This document shows positions 9,860-22,832 of a stretch of DNA of 31,403 bases, one piece after another. The stretch comes from Schoenoplectus triqueter (Eukaryota; Streptophyta; Magnoliopsida; Poales; Cyperaceae). Positions within the stretch are counted from its first letter, which is position 1, and each line of letters begins with the position of its first letter. The stretch covers positions 1-31,403 of the forward strand of contig CAXKVV010000130.1 in NCBI GenBank assembly GCA_964058805.1. Reading direction: 5' to 3'. The notes under the pieces are model-generated. The model was given only the letters and a program-made list of their open reading frames with translations. It was not told the origin of the DNA and ran no database searches. The translations under genes and the position numbers were made by a program.

Positions 9860-10085
9860 TCTTCAAAATTCAAATAGTCGATATGATTGGTTAAAATATT
9901 TTTCATATAAAAATTTAGTTGGGATTAAATTTTATATTTTTTAGAGCCATTCAAAATGAGTCATTTTCTAGCTATTTTAAAAAATAGTAAAAAAATTCTA
10001 AAAAATATAAAATTTGATCCTCAACTAGATGTTCATATGAAAAATATTTTGACCGGTCGGATCGACTATTTGAACTTTAAATAGT
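9860..10085. mobile_element. Fold-back remnant related to family A
   Basis: The left arm around 'caaatagtcgatatgattgg' is complementary to the right arm around 'ccggtcggatcgactatttg'. Between them runs 'aaattttatattttttaga', also mirrored. The terminal parts typical of family A were not found, so the element is internally intact but has lost its ends. Confidence 0.65.
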
Positions 10086-10229
10086 GCTTTGCAAAGCGCA
10101 AGAGTGTTGTGTGCTTTGCGCTCTATTATTAATTTTAAGTTAGAAATGTTCAATCCAAACCATTCAATCTAATCTCCATATCAAAATATATTAGTAAACC
10201 AAATTTTATATTTTTTTTGAATTTATTTG

Positions 10230-10235
<6 letters not shown>
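10086..10235. mobile_element. Left half of another family A fold-back MITE
   Basis: It starts 'tgctttgcaaagcgc', the counterpart of the terminal palindromes in the other copies, and continues with 'gttcaatccaaaccattcaa' and 'ccaaattttatatttttttt', as in a left arm. It then stops at a (TA)n tract where the right arm should be. Confidence 0.6.

Positions 10236-10263
<28 letters not shown>
10232..10263. repeat. (TA)n microsatellite
   Basis: About 16 TA dinucleotides at the junction between the half family A element and the full family B element. Confidence 0.95.
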
Positions 10264-10266
<3 letters not shown>

Positions 10267-10680
10267 TAAAACTAGCATGCTCCTAGGAGCACGTAGCTCT
10301 TCCGTGATTTTAATTCAAAAAGTATATCAAATGATCTCCAAAATTTGATTTATCACTCTCATTAAATTCTTCATATTGAAATTTGATGGGGTTCAAAAAT
10401 TTGAGATATTTTGAGTTTTCTAAGTCCCTCTTTTTAATTTTAGAAAATAATATACAAATATTAAATATTTTATTATTATTTTTTAAGTTGATTTTTCAAA
10501 AATTAAAAAGAGTGAGTAAAAATACTCGAAACACCCCAAATTTTTGTACATTATAAGATTTCAATATGAAGAATTTAATGAGAGTGATAAATTGAAATTT
10601 GAAGATTATTTGATATATTTTTTAAGTTAGAATCACGGAGGGGCTCCGTACTCCTAGGAGCATATATTAGTTTTACTTAT
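10262..10680. mobile_element. Long fold-back MITE, family B full copy (419 bp)
   Basis: The left end 'ataagtaaaactagcatgct' and the right end reading 'agttttacttat' are inverted repeats. Both contain 'gctcctaggagc'-type palindromes, and complementarity continues through 'tcactctcattaaattcttc' on the left and its mirror on the right. TA runs flank both sides. It is non-coding. Confidence 0.85.
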
Positions 10681-10690
10681 ATATATATAT

Positions 10691-11094
10691 AGTTTGTTTA
10701 GCACGCTTCCGTTAGCATTTCAACCCCCAAATGCTAACGTGTCAAATTTTATTTTTTATACTCAAAATTTTAATTTAAGTAGTTCAATAAAATCTTTATA
10801 TCATAATCATATAGTATACTAATTTTCATCGTGTTTGGAGTTAGTTTACTATGTTTAATAATTTTTAGAAAGTAAGTTTTTTTGACATATAATATTTATT
10901 AATTTTCTATTATTTAAAAAATATTTTTAAAAAATTATTAAGTATAGTAAACTAATCCAAACCCGATGAAAATTAATATTCTACAAGATTATGATGTAAA
11001 TATATTATTGAGTTACTTAAATTGAAATTTTAAGTGTAAAAAAAATTAAAATTTAATTCGTTAGCATTTCAAACGGAAACATTGTAGACAAACT
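10691..11094. mobile_element. Long fold-back MITE, family C (404 bp)
   Basis: The left end 'agtttgtttagcacgcttcc' mirrors the right end ('ggaaacattgtagacaaact'), and inner parts such as 'actaattttcatcgtgtttg' and its complement near 10950 also pair. It sits directly beyond a TA run that follows the family B element. It is non-coding, and its sequence is unlike families A and B. Confidence 0.8.
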
Positions 11095-12552
11095 CTATAT
11101 ATACTAGTATATTACCCGTGCTACACCGGTGATAGTATAAAATAAAAATGAACCATTGACATAGTTAAGAAAATGAGAATACTATTGCTCAATATGCTAG
11201 AAAATGACAAAAACATAGCTTGTTTTCTGTAGCAGGCATGATATTTTTTTGTTGGTAGGTTGCTAACATGATGAATGTAAGCATTTTCTTCGATCATCAT
11301 CCTTTGATTGTTACTATTACAATTTGAGACTCTATCTAACATAACTTTTCTTTTCCTAGGGAAGTGTTGCTCCTTATCAATTATTGTCCTCAGAGAAAAT
11401 ATTTAGTATCTAAACATATGTCATTCAATTTCCCTAAATATACCATAACAAATCCTTCATCATGAAAGAATTAATATTTTTATAATTGTATATGTATAAA
11501 TGTAGATTATAATACGATGCATTCCATAAATGCTTTCGCATAACATCACAAAATATGCTAACATAAAAAGAAAATACTAAATGCTGCATATTATAAATCG
11601 TAAAAAAATAATATACAAAATATTACAAGCCTATAAAAATTTCATATTGATTTTTTTTCCAAATATAACGGATCCAACATTAATTATCATAATTATTATG
11701 ACGATATGAGAATTTAAAGGTAATAACCAGTCATCCAATCAAGCTATTGGATCTTGTTTATCATGAGAGGATTTTATCCATACACCATTCCAATTTTACA
11801 AAGAAATTATTCTCTAAAATAATAAAAGAAAATACATTAGAATAAAATTTGGTAAAATAGATAGCACGCACCAATCGGTATTTTGGGGTTCGCAAAGAAT
11901 GTTCCAAGTATTTCAGTTTCTTGTATCATAATCTCATAGAAATGATATGTGATGAATCCACCTATTTATGGTTATGGATTGTGCATTCCCACAAAATTTA
12001 TGGTTATCAAATACATAATCTGAAGACAAAAAAATATTTGAGAAGTAGAATCAGTCAAAATTAGTAATGTTCTTTGTTAAGAATTGATTCACATAAAAAG
12101 CTTTCATCACTTGCACTGATATTTTTGCATAACTAATGGTGATGTAAGTAACAAATAAAGGAGACAACTTATTTTACTAAGACTTAACTATTTGTACCTA
12201 GTGATAGTCTAGTGCAACAATTGACCAACAGAGGTGTGTGTTGGTACCCAGTTTTGGATTACTTGTATGGACAAGCATCTATGGGAACAGTTAGTTTCTG
12301 ATATATATATATATATATATTATAGTGGTATGCGTTCTACAGTATTATATTTTAACCAATAGTAATTTTTTTAAGACGACAATATTCTTATTTAATCAAT
12401 AGATCAATGACAGGAATACACTCAAATAAACCTTTGTGAAGTCATATAGACAAAATATGAGGTGTCTTCCCTCATCTCGTGACTAATATTTTTCTTATCC
12501 TGGTCTTCTATCTTTCCTTCACCCTCCCCCATTATATAAGCCATAATCTATT
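11095..12552. other. Intergenic, nothing recognised
   Basis: AT-rich sequence with short random ORFs (a 73-codon frame on the minus strand at 11121-11342 matches no family I know). A short (TA)n run lies at 12301-12320. No exon or transposon end could be supported. Confidence 0.45.
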
Positions 12553-13370
12553 TAGGGTCCGTTTGTTTGGCAAATTAAGGAATAGCTTTGGAAGAGTGGT
12601 AGAAGAGTGATATTTTTGACTATTCGGAAGAGCGAAAATATCATTTGGCAGTTGTTACTCAGAATAGTTAAAGTATGAATAATTATGATACTAATAATGA
12701 TGATGATAATAATAATAATAGTAAAATAATAATCATAATAATATAACCATAATCATAATCATAATAATATAATAATAAAAATATAATCATAATCATAAAA
12801 ATAAATATAAATAATTATAATTATAATAATATAATAATAAATTAATCATAAATATAATCAACATATAATAATATAGTACAACATAATAAAATAAAATAAA
12901 AATAATCATAATAAATAATAATAAAATATTTATATTTATATTCATAATATAATAATATAATATTAAAATTATATTTATAATAATAATAAATAATATAATA
13001 ATACTAATGGTAACGATAATATAATAACAATAATGATAATAATAATTTAATAATAATAATATAATGATAATAATAATAATAAATAATAATCATAATATTA
13101 ATATAATAATAAATTATAATCATAAATAAATATAATAATATAATAATACTAAATCTTAATCATAATCATAATATAATAATATAATATAATATAATCAAAC
13201 AATAATCGTTATTTCGACGAGAGCTAATCCGGTATTCCACTTATAAGTTGGTATACCGAATTACTATTGTTCCGCACTCTTTTACTTAGTCTAAAATTCA
13301 TTTGACAAATTAATTCGTCGAAATAGCTATTCTATTCCAACTTTTTGCTATTTCATTGAGTGCCAAACTG
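12553..13370 (+). mobile_element. AT-trinucleotide-rich repeat element, copy 2
   Basis: The left end 'gggtccgtttgtttggca' and the right end 'gtgccaaactgcac' contain a short inverted match (gtttggca). Between them lie about 110 bp of unique sequence, about 530 bp of aat/ata/cat triplets such as 'aatcataatcataataat', and about 170 bp of unique sequence. The unique end has a palindrome at 13226-13263 with arms of about 18 bp around 'ccacttataagttgg'. The same module lies in inverted orientation at 5451-6492. GGGTCCGTTTGTTTGG-type ends are common among plant DNA transposons, but I could not settle the superfamily because no clear target duplication is visible. Confidence 0.6.
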
Positions 13371-14998
13371 CACAAGAGATCTCATGAAATCAGAAGAAGA
13401 GAGGTTAAAATTAGGACAATAATATTTAAAAATAAATTACATATCACAACCATTGACGGGTGCGAATAATAAGGTCCTAGGTAAATGAAAGGCAGGGGAC
13501 AATGAGTCGCACAGAGTATAATATATTATAACATTTTCATTTTGTAGAATTTCATAATCGTTGGAAGAGAAGTGGAATAGACAGAGAACACAAGTCTAGG
13601 AGTTGAAGAGGATGGTAAGGAGGGTGTCAGGGAAAATAGTGTGCCAATTGAGAAGGAGAGGCAGAGCGAGGGTGAGAGGTGGAGAGGAGAATTTTGCGAT
13701 TTGGGATTTTTAGGTTTGCGAGAGAGACGAGCAACAACGTCGCGAGATAACGGGAGAAGGAACGAAATTCTATGCCTTAATCTTTATGATATTTCGTATA
13801 ACGATTGCAATTGAGGGGAATTGATAACTTCTACAAAGTATTCGTACATGCAGTATAGGAATCTAAAAAGTAAAACGATTGTGTTCTACGATGGGGACCC
13901 TCCAGTACTATGAAGAGGAAGATCCAAACAGGATAAGAAGAGAGTGAAACTTATGAAGACCTTGAAGGACCTCTCTGAGCTTTATTTCATGGACGATATT
14001 GGTCACGAATCTCATGCCAATTAATGTGTCTCTCTTTAATTTTGTAGAATATCAACCATCCATCCTTCTAATTATTTTCACAGGATATCCAACACTTGTT
14101 TGGAATTCATTTTGTATACTATTGCTATATGGGTTCCAACAAATTGGAATGACCAAAACCGATGTAATGAAAAATTAATCCCATAAAACATTAACCCGGT
14201 CCTTTAGACCCTAAGTTTGAATCAACATGATATCTTTCTTCTAAGCGGATCTAATCTTACCCAACAATAACTTGAAAAGGTAGAAATAAACAGAAAAATA
14301 AAATTGTTTCCATCAAACTCTTAAAATAATTTGTACATTTTTTTATAAAGTTCATCGATTCACGTTGAAGTAGTGAAATGGAGGGCCTACTTACTTTCAG
14401 CCTTTAAAAATTAAAATAGATATACTCTATTATTTATTATTACTCCAAATTCACTTATTAATTATGCGAACAAAATCAGTACGCTGCGGTAACAAATGGT
14501 TTTAACGAATAAAATAAAACAAACCAAAGATTTATATTCAAGATTTATTCCTTGTGAAAAGCCATTAGTTTAATAAATATCCAAGATTTATTCTTTGCTA
14601 AAAACCATAAGTTAAGTGTTTTACAAGATAAACTTTTTTAGTACAAGCAATCGGCCCTCCCCTTGGAGTGAAGATAGTAAAAAGGTGCGATACACCTGAA
14701 AGTCTGAAACTTGTAGCTAGTGGGGGTTTTTATGAAGGGAGCGGTCTCTGTGGATGCACTGTCAACTGCTTTCTTGTCATCTAACGGATTTGGATCAGCT
14801 GCCAGATGGGATCCACAAAAAAAGACATTAAAATCTACACCATTCAAATCAAATCCAACACCATAAAAACTATGGCAGCCAAACTTTTGTGGCAGCTGAT
14901 TGGCATCCGTCATCTAACAGTCTAAAGTACGCTTGGTGTGAGTGCCTCTGCATTTTTCGTGTGAGAGAAATTAAGAGGAGAGTTGAAGTGTGGAGAGA
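13371..14998. other. Intergenic and putative upstream region of the transporter gene
   Basis: A purine-rich island at about 13555-13780 (gagaggtggagaggagaatt) stands out from the AT-rich background and could be a relic of a leader on the minus strand. An ATG-initiated frame of 91 codons lies on the minus strand at 14638-14913, directly upstream of and divergent from the transporter. It resembles no family I know and may be chance. No convincing TATA box was found before 14999. Confidence 0.4.
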
Positions 14999-17062
14999 AT
15001 GAGAGAACTAAAGATGGAGGTGCTGGGAGGATTAGGCCATCTCTTTGTTTGCTCTTTCCTCTTCTATTTCTCCAACTGCATGGTGTCCCCGGCCATCACC
15101 GACGTAACCCTAGATGCCGTCTGCCCCGGCAAGGTCCAGTGCTCACTCGCCATCTATCTCAGTGGATTCCAACAAGCTGTAAGCCCACCTTTGCTTTGCT
15201 TTTTTCCATGCCAATCAAGATATATAAAAGCAGGATTATGTCTCTTTGAAAAAGTTCCGCACATGGAGTGGCGGTTTGGAGCTGGGTGAGGATCGGAGGG
15301 GTTGTAGCCCCTCAGAATTTTTAGAAATTAGTATATCTACTAATTAAAGTTTTAAGATCATTTTTATAATCACGCAGTATAATTTTAGCCCTAAAAAAAT
15401 TAACATATGATATATCCAAAGTCGAATAATTTTAGCCCTCTCATGATTTTCATTAAAATCTCCGCCACCGTGCATATGTATATTCTCATGCATGCACTCA
15501 GCAAAATATGTGCGAGGTTCACAAGTCACAAAACCAACATTCAGGGTGACATGCATATGTGAAATTGAATTCTTCAATTACACCTATTATTTATTTTTAT
15601 TTTCCCTGTTTTTGTGCAGATAATAGGATTGGGAGCACTTGTTGTTACACCTCTTATGGGGAACTTATCGGATAAATTTGGTCGGAAGGCTTTGCTTTCT
15701 ATTCCGACAACCGCTGTTATTGCACCCACAGGTATAATCCGTCTTGAATTAATTACCCTTTAAATTTTTAGCTCATATTTACAAACTATTATTTATTTGG
15801 ATGGGAAGTAGTGGAAATTAAAGAGAGAATAGTTAATATAATTCATTAGCTGATCATTTTATTTTGAAAAATATTCACATAAAAAATAAAGTTTAATCAA
15901 TGAAGATTATTTTGTTAGTCATCTACAACATTCTGAAAGATATGCATTATTTTCTTCTAGATTAGGATTTAACCCAAAAAAAATTCAAAAAGAAAAAGAA
16001 AAATGGGAGATGTGATTGCTTTCTTTTGCCATCAAAGCCCGTAGGCACATGCAGTGGCGGATTTAGGATTTTGATTAGAGGGGCAATTATTGGATTGTAA
16101 TGGTTTATCGGGTTCAAACTCATTAACTAATCGGGTACTAAATAAAAAATTTAATAATTTAATATATACTTAACTAATAATTTTTTTATTAAATAATAAC
16201 ATTTTATATATTAAAATAACAATAAAATAAAGCTCAAAGTAATAAATAATCAAGTTGATGAAGAAAGTTTTCGACTAAAGAATTTTATATTTTGATATCT
16301 TTGCATAATTATTTCATTATGCATGGTATTAAATATTTTTTTCTCAATAAAAATAACCAGACAATTCAGGGGGGCAAAAAAAATTTCCGGAAGGACAAAT
16401 TACCGAAAAACACTATTTTTCAAAATCCAGGGGGGGCACAGGGGATAACTCTGGGTCCGCCCCTGAGCACAGGCACTTCATTTCTAAACAAAATATTTTC
16501 ACATTTCTGAAAACAAAGGGAGAGTCATTCTTTTGACAGAAAAACCATAAATTATGTTAATATTTGCTAATAAGTCAGGCGTTTCAATTTCATTACTTTC
16601 CCTATTAAGTGATCGCTTGTCACTCAAATCATTCTATTACTTTCTTCTTTTATTTTTCTTTTTTGCAAATATTCGTTTCTTCTATGACTGGAGTCTGGAC
16701 GTAACCTCCGTTTTATTTCACCACATCCACACCGCACCACCAGGCATCGGTTTTCACTTTTCGGTCAACAATCTTTTTACGGGTTTTCCGTGACATCCAA
16801 AATGTAGCTACTTGTGCCATATGAGTGCGTCTAAATTTTCCTACTAGATTTGACCAAGAATAAATCTACTTGTTGATAAATATGTTCTCAAAGAGATAAA
16901 TAATAATTAGTTCACTTTATAATTGACAATGAATTATTTAATTGTTAACGGAGTAACACCAAATCTAATCGATCAGTAATTATTTGTAAATGCATTTTAC
17001 GTTAGCCGGTTATTTCTAAGTTAACAGAAGATGTAGCAGGCACTTCTGGTTGGTACAAAGTA

Positions 17063-17107
<45 letters not shown>

Positions 17108-20100
17108 TCCTGCTACTTTGTGCTGATTGATGTGTAGAGAACACACCGGTAGAATCTTTTGGTGTATTTTAGAACTCCCACAAAGTAAAATTTAATTTGC
17201 TACCAAAAAAAATGGTGATGGTCTGGCGAAGATTCAGTGAGTGAAAACATTTTTCCAACGAGAGAATTTGCCGACTTGCTTATTTTTTATATTAAATTTA
17301 AAATTTATTAATATGCATCTATAGATATTTAAAAATCTCATTAAAAACGTTAATGAGTTCAATAAAAATAAATAAATTTTAAATGACCAATTCTAACTTT
17401 TGATATTAGTCAGTATCCTTTTTGTTAAGTAAACATTTATTTTCATTGTTAATTTTGGTGTTTTATCGGACTAGAGAGGTCAAATACGAAATTAATTATT
17501 TCATTGCATTAATTCATTAATAACCTATTGATATCATACAAACAATCTTGTAAAAATTTACAATGGGATTGTATGACTAATTAATTTGATGAAATTTATA
17601 ATACAACTTAGTTGTGTGAAGCTAATTCAAAAGCTTTTAGTTTAGAGGTTTAGCTTGTGAATCATTTGGTGAGCTTTACAAGTGTTAATTTTACTCTGCA
17701 TAACTAGACATTATTGACAGTCCCTTTTCTTTAATGTGTTGATCGATGCTGAAGACAAGCAGCTGGCATCCACCCTGCTTTACGCATTAGTATTTTTATT
17801 ATTAATGCAAATTTATACATTTTAAACTTTTGAATAATTAATGATCTTCTGTTACTATTTTATCGTTAGCGATTATTATTGCATATGGAGATATACATAA
17901 ACCTATTATTGTTCTTAGAAATTAAACAAAATAGATAAAATAGACCTAATCTTACTGCTCAGTTGGCATTAATTTGGTTATATATGGTGGGGCCAAATTT
18001 TATCAAGGCTCCATATATAAAACTGTATGCATGCAATTGTAACTACATAATTATTGAGTGTTTTCTCAATAAGTTTATTACGTACATATTAAAATATCTC
18101 AATGCTAATCTAACGGATGCACGTATTCTGGCTATCACTTTTAATTTGTTTAATTCATTTGTTATGACAGCTATACTGGCATATAAACGATCAAAGGTGT
18201 ACTTCTACGCGTCTTACGTTATTCAAATATTTGCCGGGATGCTTTACGAGGGTAACATGCAAAGTCTTTCTCTTGCTTATGTGGTAAATTGTTCTTAAAT
18301 CCATAAAATATCTTTAGATAAAATAACAACTATGGATGGGCTATTTAAATATTTGTTTTACAAAAAAGTATGACTACATTACGCGATAACTATTCATTCT
18401 TAATTTAGTAATGCGAAATCTATTTTGCTTGATAATTAAAATTGTTGAAAGTATTAAAAATGGAAATGATAAAAAAAAATACTAGGTAAATTATATTGAA
18501 GAGATAACTAGACAATATTTGAAAAAGAAAAAAAAAGCAAATATTAAATTTGAAATCTTGTATAATAAACATGATCTGCATAATATTCTCATATATTAAA
18601 TTTGTAACTTTTTTTTGTCGACACGAGTCTAAAAAAAATGCAAATGTGCTACATGAAAGTGACTTCACATTCCAAGAATCTAAAAATTAACAGTCAATTG
18701 ATAATACAATTAAATAATAATATTATTATTATGAACATTTTACAATTTATGCCGTTGTAGCCCCAGCATTCACACCACAGAAGAGTAGAAGACTCAATTA
18801 TGAACATTTTGTAACTTTTGACATTTGACTGAGAGAAAACAAAAGGCAAAAAAAAATCGTTACCTCTTCTGTTCTAGCCCCGACTTATGGAGTTCCCGCC
18901 TAGCCATGGTTTATGATTCATTGTTGACAGGCGGACAAGGTCGGCGCGCGGCGGCGCGCGTCAGTCTTCAGCGCTCTCTCTGCTATTTGCACCGCTGGAT
19001 TCGTCTCGGGAATGCTAGCCGCTCGCTTCCTCCCCATTTCTTATACTTTTCAGGTATCTTCCTCGCCCTCTCTCTCATTTTACGATCCATCGCTTCTGCT
19101 GATTTTGCGATTGATTGTCCCTTGAGAAGGTTATAATAGGATTACTGAAGAAATTCATACTTGTGCCTGTCTGTCACCTATGTAATGCTACTTACAGGTT
19201 TCAGCGGTGCTGAAAGTGATCACAGCCATCTATCTAAGAGCATTCCTGCCAGAATCGAGAGGTGGAATTGCCATCTGTGATGAGGAGATTGGCAGCCCGC
19301 TCTGCTCTCCATCTACTGACGGAGAGCCTCCCCCTACTCTACCAGTCTTTCGCAAGATCCCTTCATTTTCTGACATGACCAGCCTCCTCACTAGCAGGTC
19401 ACTATTTTATTAATTGTATTTGTAGTTATTAGTGAAAGTAATTAAGCATGTAGTAGGAGATTAGTTAAATTGCTTTGTTATTCTGAGTTGTCTGTGCAAT
19501 GCATTCTTTCTGACAGCCCGACCTTGTCTAGAGCAGCACTGGTTACCTTCTTTAATGGCCTCGGGGAATCTGGTCTTCAGACTGCTTTAATGGTACACCT
19601 TTCACCCAGATGCAATTATACTTTATCTGTAATTCTTTATATATGTTCTGATTGACTACTTTGAGTTATTATCTAATCTAACTAATTAATTAACCTTACC
19701 CTTGAGAAAACCGATTGTTTCAGTTTTATCTGAAGGTGCAGTTTCACTTCAGCAAAAACCAGTTTGCGGACTTATTCTTAACTAGTGGTGTTGCAGGAAC
19801 CATATCCCAGGTAAGCATCTAAGAACTGCAGCTGCTCTCTTACTAAGATAGGAGTAATTCACTGGTTGTAAAATTGCATTTTCTAAATGAATCCTGCCAT
19901 AATGTTTTCTTCTGTTTATTTGTATATTTCAATGCAGCTGACATTGATGCCATTTTTGGCTCCAAGATTAGGTGAGGAAAAGCTTCTTATTGTTGGCCTC
20001 TTAGCATGCTGCACAAATGTAAGCGGCTTAATTTTTTGCTTCCTGTAGTTTTGTTGCCCTATTATCCATAAGCTTCACAGTTTGAGATGCTGAACTATAA

Positions 20101-21243
20101 GCACATGTTGCAGATTTTCTTCTACAGCATTGCTTGGACCTATTGGGTGAGTTTTATGCACTCTTCATCAATTATCATATGTTTGACTATTGGAAGTTAT
20201 TTTGTTTGCTAGGATTTCAACATCATCAATTTGTTTCATCTTATGAGTCATAATTTCATCTATATAGTTGTAGTTCAGTCCTTCAATCCCTCACAAGGTG
20301 GAACAGAGTATTAGATTTGTACAATTTGAACTTTTTTTGGGGTTCCTAGGTTTTGTAACAAAGTATTAGATTTGTACTACAATAATGAAGAATGCTATGC
20401 TGTTGAGTTCTGATTTTATTGAATTCAAGATTGCAATGCTGCTCGAAAGCTATTATATGCTGTGAGATATTTGTTCTCTGTATACAGAGATACTGCTGTA
20501 TTCTAATCATGCAATATTCCATCAATTTCTTAATTAAAGTTGCATTTTTTATTTGACTTGATAGGTGCCTTACTTGTCTGCATCGCTTGTTGTCCTGACT
20601 GTGTTTATCTACCCATCTGTAAGTAATACCCACTACAGCTCCATTCCACAATATTCTTACCCACCAAAAAGAAAATTACATAAATTATGCATTTAAATTA
20701 TCAACTTCCTGGATTTAAAAAGTTTGTATCTTGTTTTTAATATGTAGATTAGGAGTATAGTTTCCCGAAATGTTGGATCTACTGAACAGGTACTAGTTTA
20801 TAAAAAATTTAACATCAGCAATAGTTTCAATCTCTTAAACAATTTTTCTAATAATCAGGGATTAGCACAAGGCTGCATTACTGGAATAAGCTTATTTGCC
20901 AGTATTGTTGCTCCATTTGCATTTACTCCTCTCACAGGTATCTTTCCAACAAAATATTTATACTAGATAGTATGTATTCGCATGATCTAAAATTTGACTA
21001 CAATATTTATTGTTTCTTTTTAGCTTGGTTCTTGTCGGATCAAGCTCCTTTTGACTTCAAAGGCTTCAGCATTCTGTGTGCTGGATTTGCAATGGTACGG
21101 AACTTCTAACTGCTAGTCTACAACATGACAATCTCTTTATTTTCACCGGCATTTGATCCATGTTTGCCTGTTTCCAAAATATGCAGATAGCAGCATTTGC
21201 AGTGAGTACATCAATGATTAGTTTATCTTCTTCAGCTAATTAG
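14999..21243 (+). CDS. Major facilitator superfamily transporter, TetA/HIAT1-like (plant MEE15 group), complete, 14 exons
   Basis: Exons: 14999-15178, 15620-15731, 18171-18283, 18931-19053, 19198-19397, 19517-19592, 19724-19810, 19938-20018, 20114-20146, 20565-20618, 20748-20789, 20859-20937, 21024-21094 and 21187-21243. All introns are GT..AG and all phases agree, giving 435 residues, close to the usual size of plant relatives. Residues 74-83 are GNLSDKFGRK, the MFS motif A loop between membrane segments 2 and 3. Exon 5 encodes the central hydrophilic loop (LPESRGGIAICDEEIGSP). Hydrophobic stretches on both sides fit about 12 membrane segments. The start is the first ATG; a second in-frame ATG is at 15014. 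The family is annotated as hippocampus-abundant-transcript-like or tetracycline-resistance-like. Its substrate is unknown to me, and membrane location is inferred. Intron 2 is 2.4 kb and holds a MITE. Confidence 0.92.
15268..15467. mobile_element. Possible diverged hAT-like MITE in intron 1
   Basis: The left end 'gtggcggtttggagctgg' and the right end 'aaaatctccgccac' form a short inverted repeat (gtggcgg) like the termini of the 417-bp MITEs, and 'ggggttgtagcccct' near the left end forms a hairpin. No convincing target duplication flanks it, so the assignment is tentative. Confidence 0.4.
16052..16465 (-). mobile_element. hAT-type MITE, 414 bp, copy 2, in intron 2 of the transporter
   Basis: The ends are 'cagtggcgga' and 'tccgcccctg', and the flanks ggcacatg and agcacagg agree at six of eight positions, in keeping with an aged 8-bp target duplication. 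The sequence is the reverse complement of 1563-1979, with roughly nine bases in ten alike by eye. It lies wholly within the intron between exons 2 and 3, away from both splice sites, so the transporter frame is unaffected. Confidence 0.85.
17058..17107. repeat. (ATT)n microsatellite in intron 2
   Basis: About 16 uninterrupted ATT units within the second intron of the transporter gene. Confidence 0.95.
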
Positions 21244-22564
21244 AAAAAACATCCATGTTAGTTCTAATTAAACATGATCAAGATCATCTATGTATAAAGA
21301 AGGGAAGATGGCTAATGGAGGAAGTTATTAAAAAAAGGTGAAATAGTTGGGGTTTCAATTTGTGTAAATACTGACGGTGATACCAACTTGGTCGATCATA
21401 ATCTCAACAGTGTAAAAGGTTCATTTCTTGGACAGCGACTCTTGTAAAGAAAAAAGAGAATTAAATAGAGAAGAAAAAACAGTAATCCCAACTAAATCAC
21501 CGACTTTGAGCTGCGTTTTTCAAGAAATCTTCATCTGGGACTGTCATCGTCTCCTTGATTTGTTGTTGATTAAATTATCAATAAATTCGTACACAAAAAT
21601 GTAAACTGATCGGATAGGGTTGGATAGCCACGAATCTATATTGTATTTGTTACGGATAGTTTAGGATAAGAATATGAAAAATATCTATTTATAGTAAATA
21701 TGAAATATGCTGAAATAAATATAAAATAACATTTCCGATAATAATATTTATCAAGAAGATAAATTAGTTTTATAAAAAAAATCAAAGTTCATAATATATA
21801 TCTAATAATAACATTGTTATTATAGTATATATTAAATTATATACTATATAGGGTTGGGTTACGGTGAATTTGAGAAGTAAAATGAGTTTCTATTTCGGAC
21901 TCGTATCTCAAAAATCAAAGTATGAATGGTTGATTTAATTTTCTCAACATATTATACATATTAGCATCATATAGAATATCAAATTTTATTATTTTTAGAT
22001 TTTTTATTATCTATTCAGATTTTTTTAAGATGATCCAAAAATTGAGTTGCAAATGATATCATCTTATTATTATTTTCATATCATTTTTGAAAAATCTCAA
22101 AAAATAGTAAAATACTCTTAAATAATAAAATTTGCACGGCTTGGCTAAATGAGTCGGACATATTTCCTAATCCTTTTGTAACAGTGTTCGAAGGAAAAAA
22201 ATAGAAGCCCGAAGCACCCCCAAAGACAGAACCAGCTATGTAGGTGCAGTTATTTTAATTTGTGCGATCTAATTATTTATCACTGATTCTAATAATTTAA
22301 CAGTAATAAATAAGTTCGTACATCAAAATTCATGTTAAAATTTTCTCTATGATTTATTTTACTCGTTGTGATTTCCCCTCCACACACACAAAATATTCCG
22401 AAACACAGAGCTGCCTCTGAGCTCTGTCGCAAGAAAGGAACCCCCAATCCTTTAGTTCGCGCCTCCTTTCTCCCCTTTCTTCCTTCACTATCTGCTTCTG
22501 CAATGGAAAACCTCCTACTTTACTCCAGCAACAGTTTCCTTTCTTGTCTCCACATTCTCCACCA
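21244..22564. other. Transporter 3' flank and leader of the decayed phospholipase D
   Basis: AT-rich. Around 21880-22140 lies a diverged sequence with 'ggactcgtatctcaaaaatc' and mirrored 'aaattttattattt' blocks that recalls the inner part of family A fold-back MITEs, too decayed to delimit. From about 22370 the sequence becomes CT-rich (ctttctcccctttcttcctt), as expected for the former 5' leader of the gene whose remains start at 22565. Confidence 0.4.
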
Positions 22565-22832
22565 ATGGCAGCTCCTCGCAACCGTGAGGTCCTCCTACAC
22601 AGCGATCTCGATCTTCATATCATCTCCGCCTGCAACCTCCCCCAACCGCGACCTCTTCACCCAGCGCCTCCGTGGGTGCTTCTCTTCCTGCGTGCCTCCG
22701 CTGAACTTCTACTAATCGTTCATATTCCTCTCTCCCCGAGGACGACCACCACCCTCAATACCACCATAACCACCGCCACCACCACCATCACAGGGTACTG
22801 TATACTGCTTAATATATTATTATCTTTTTTTC

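Noticed and set aside
14983..15289. Longer transporter starts at 14983 or 14990
   Set aside because: Those frames begin with TTG or GTG and run into intron 1. The first ATG in the correct frame is at 14999.
16292..16793. ORFs inside intron 2 of the transporter
   Set aside because: The first lies in the MITE and the second is an isolated AT-rich frame. Neither shows family features or fits the splicing pattern.
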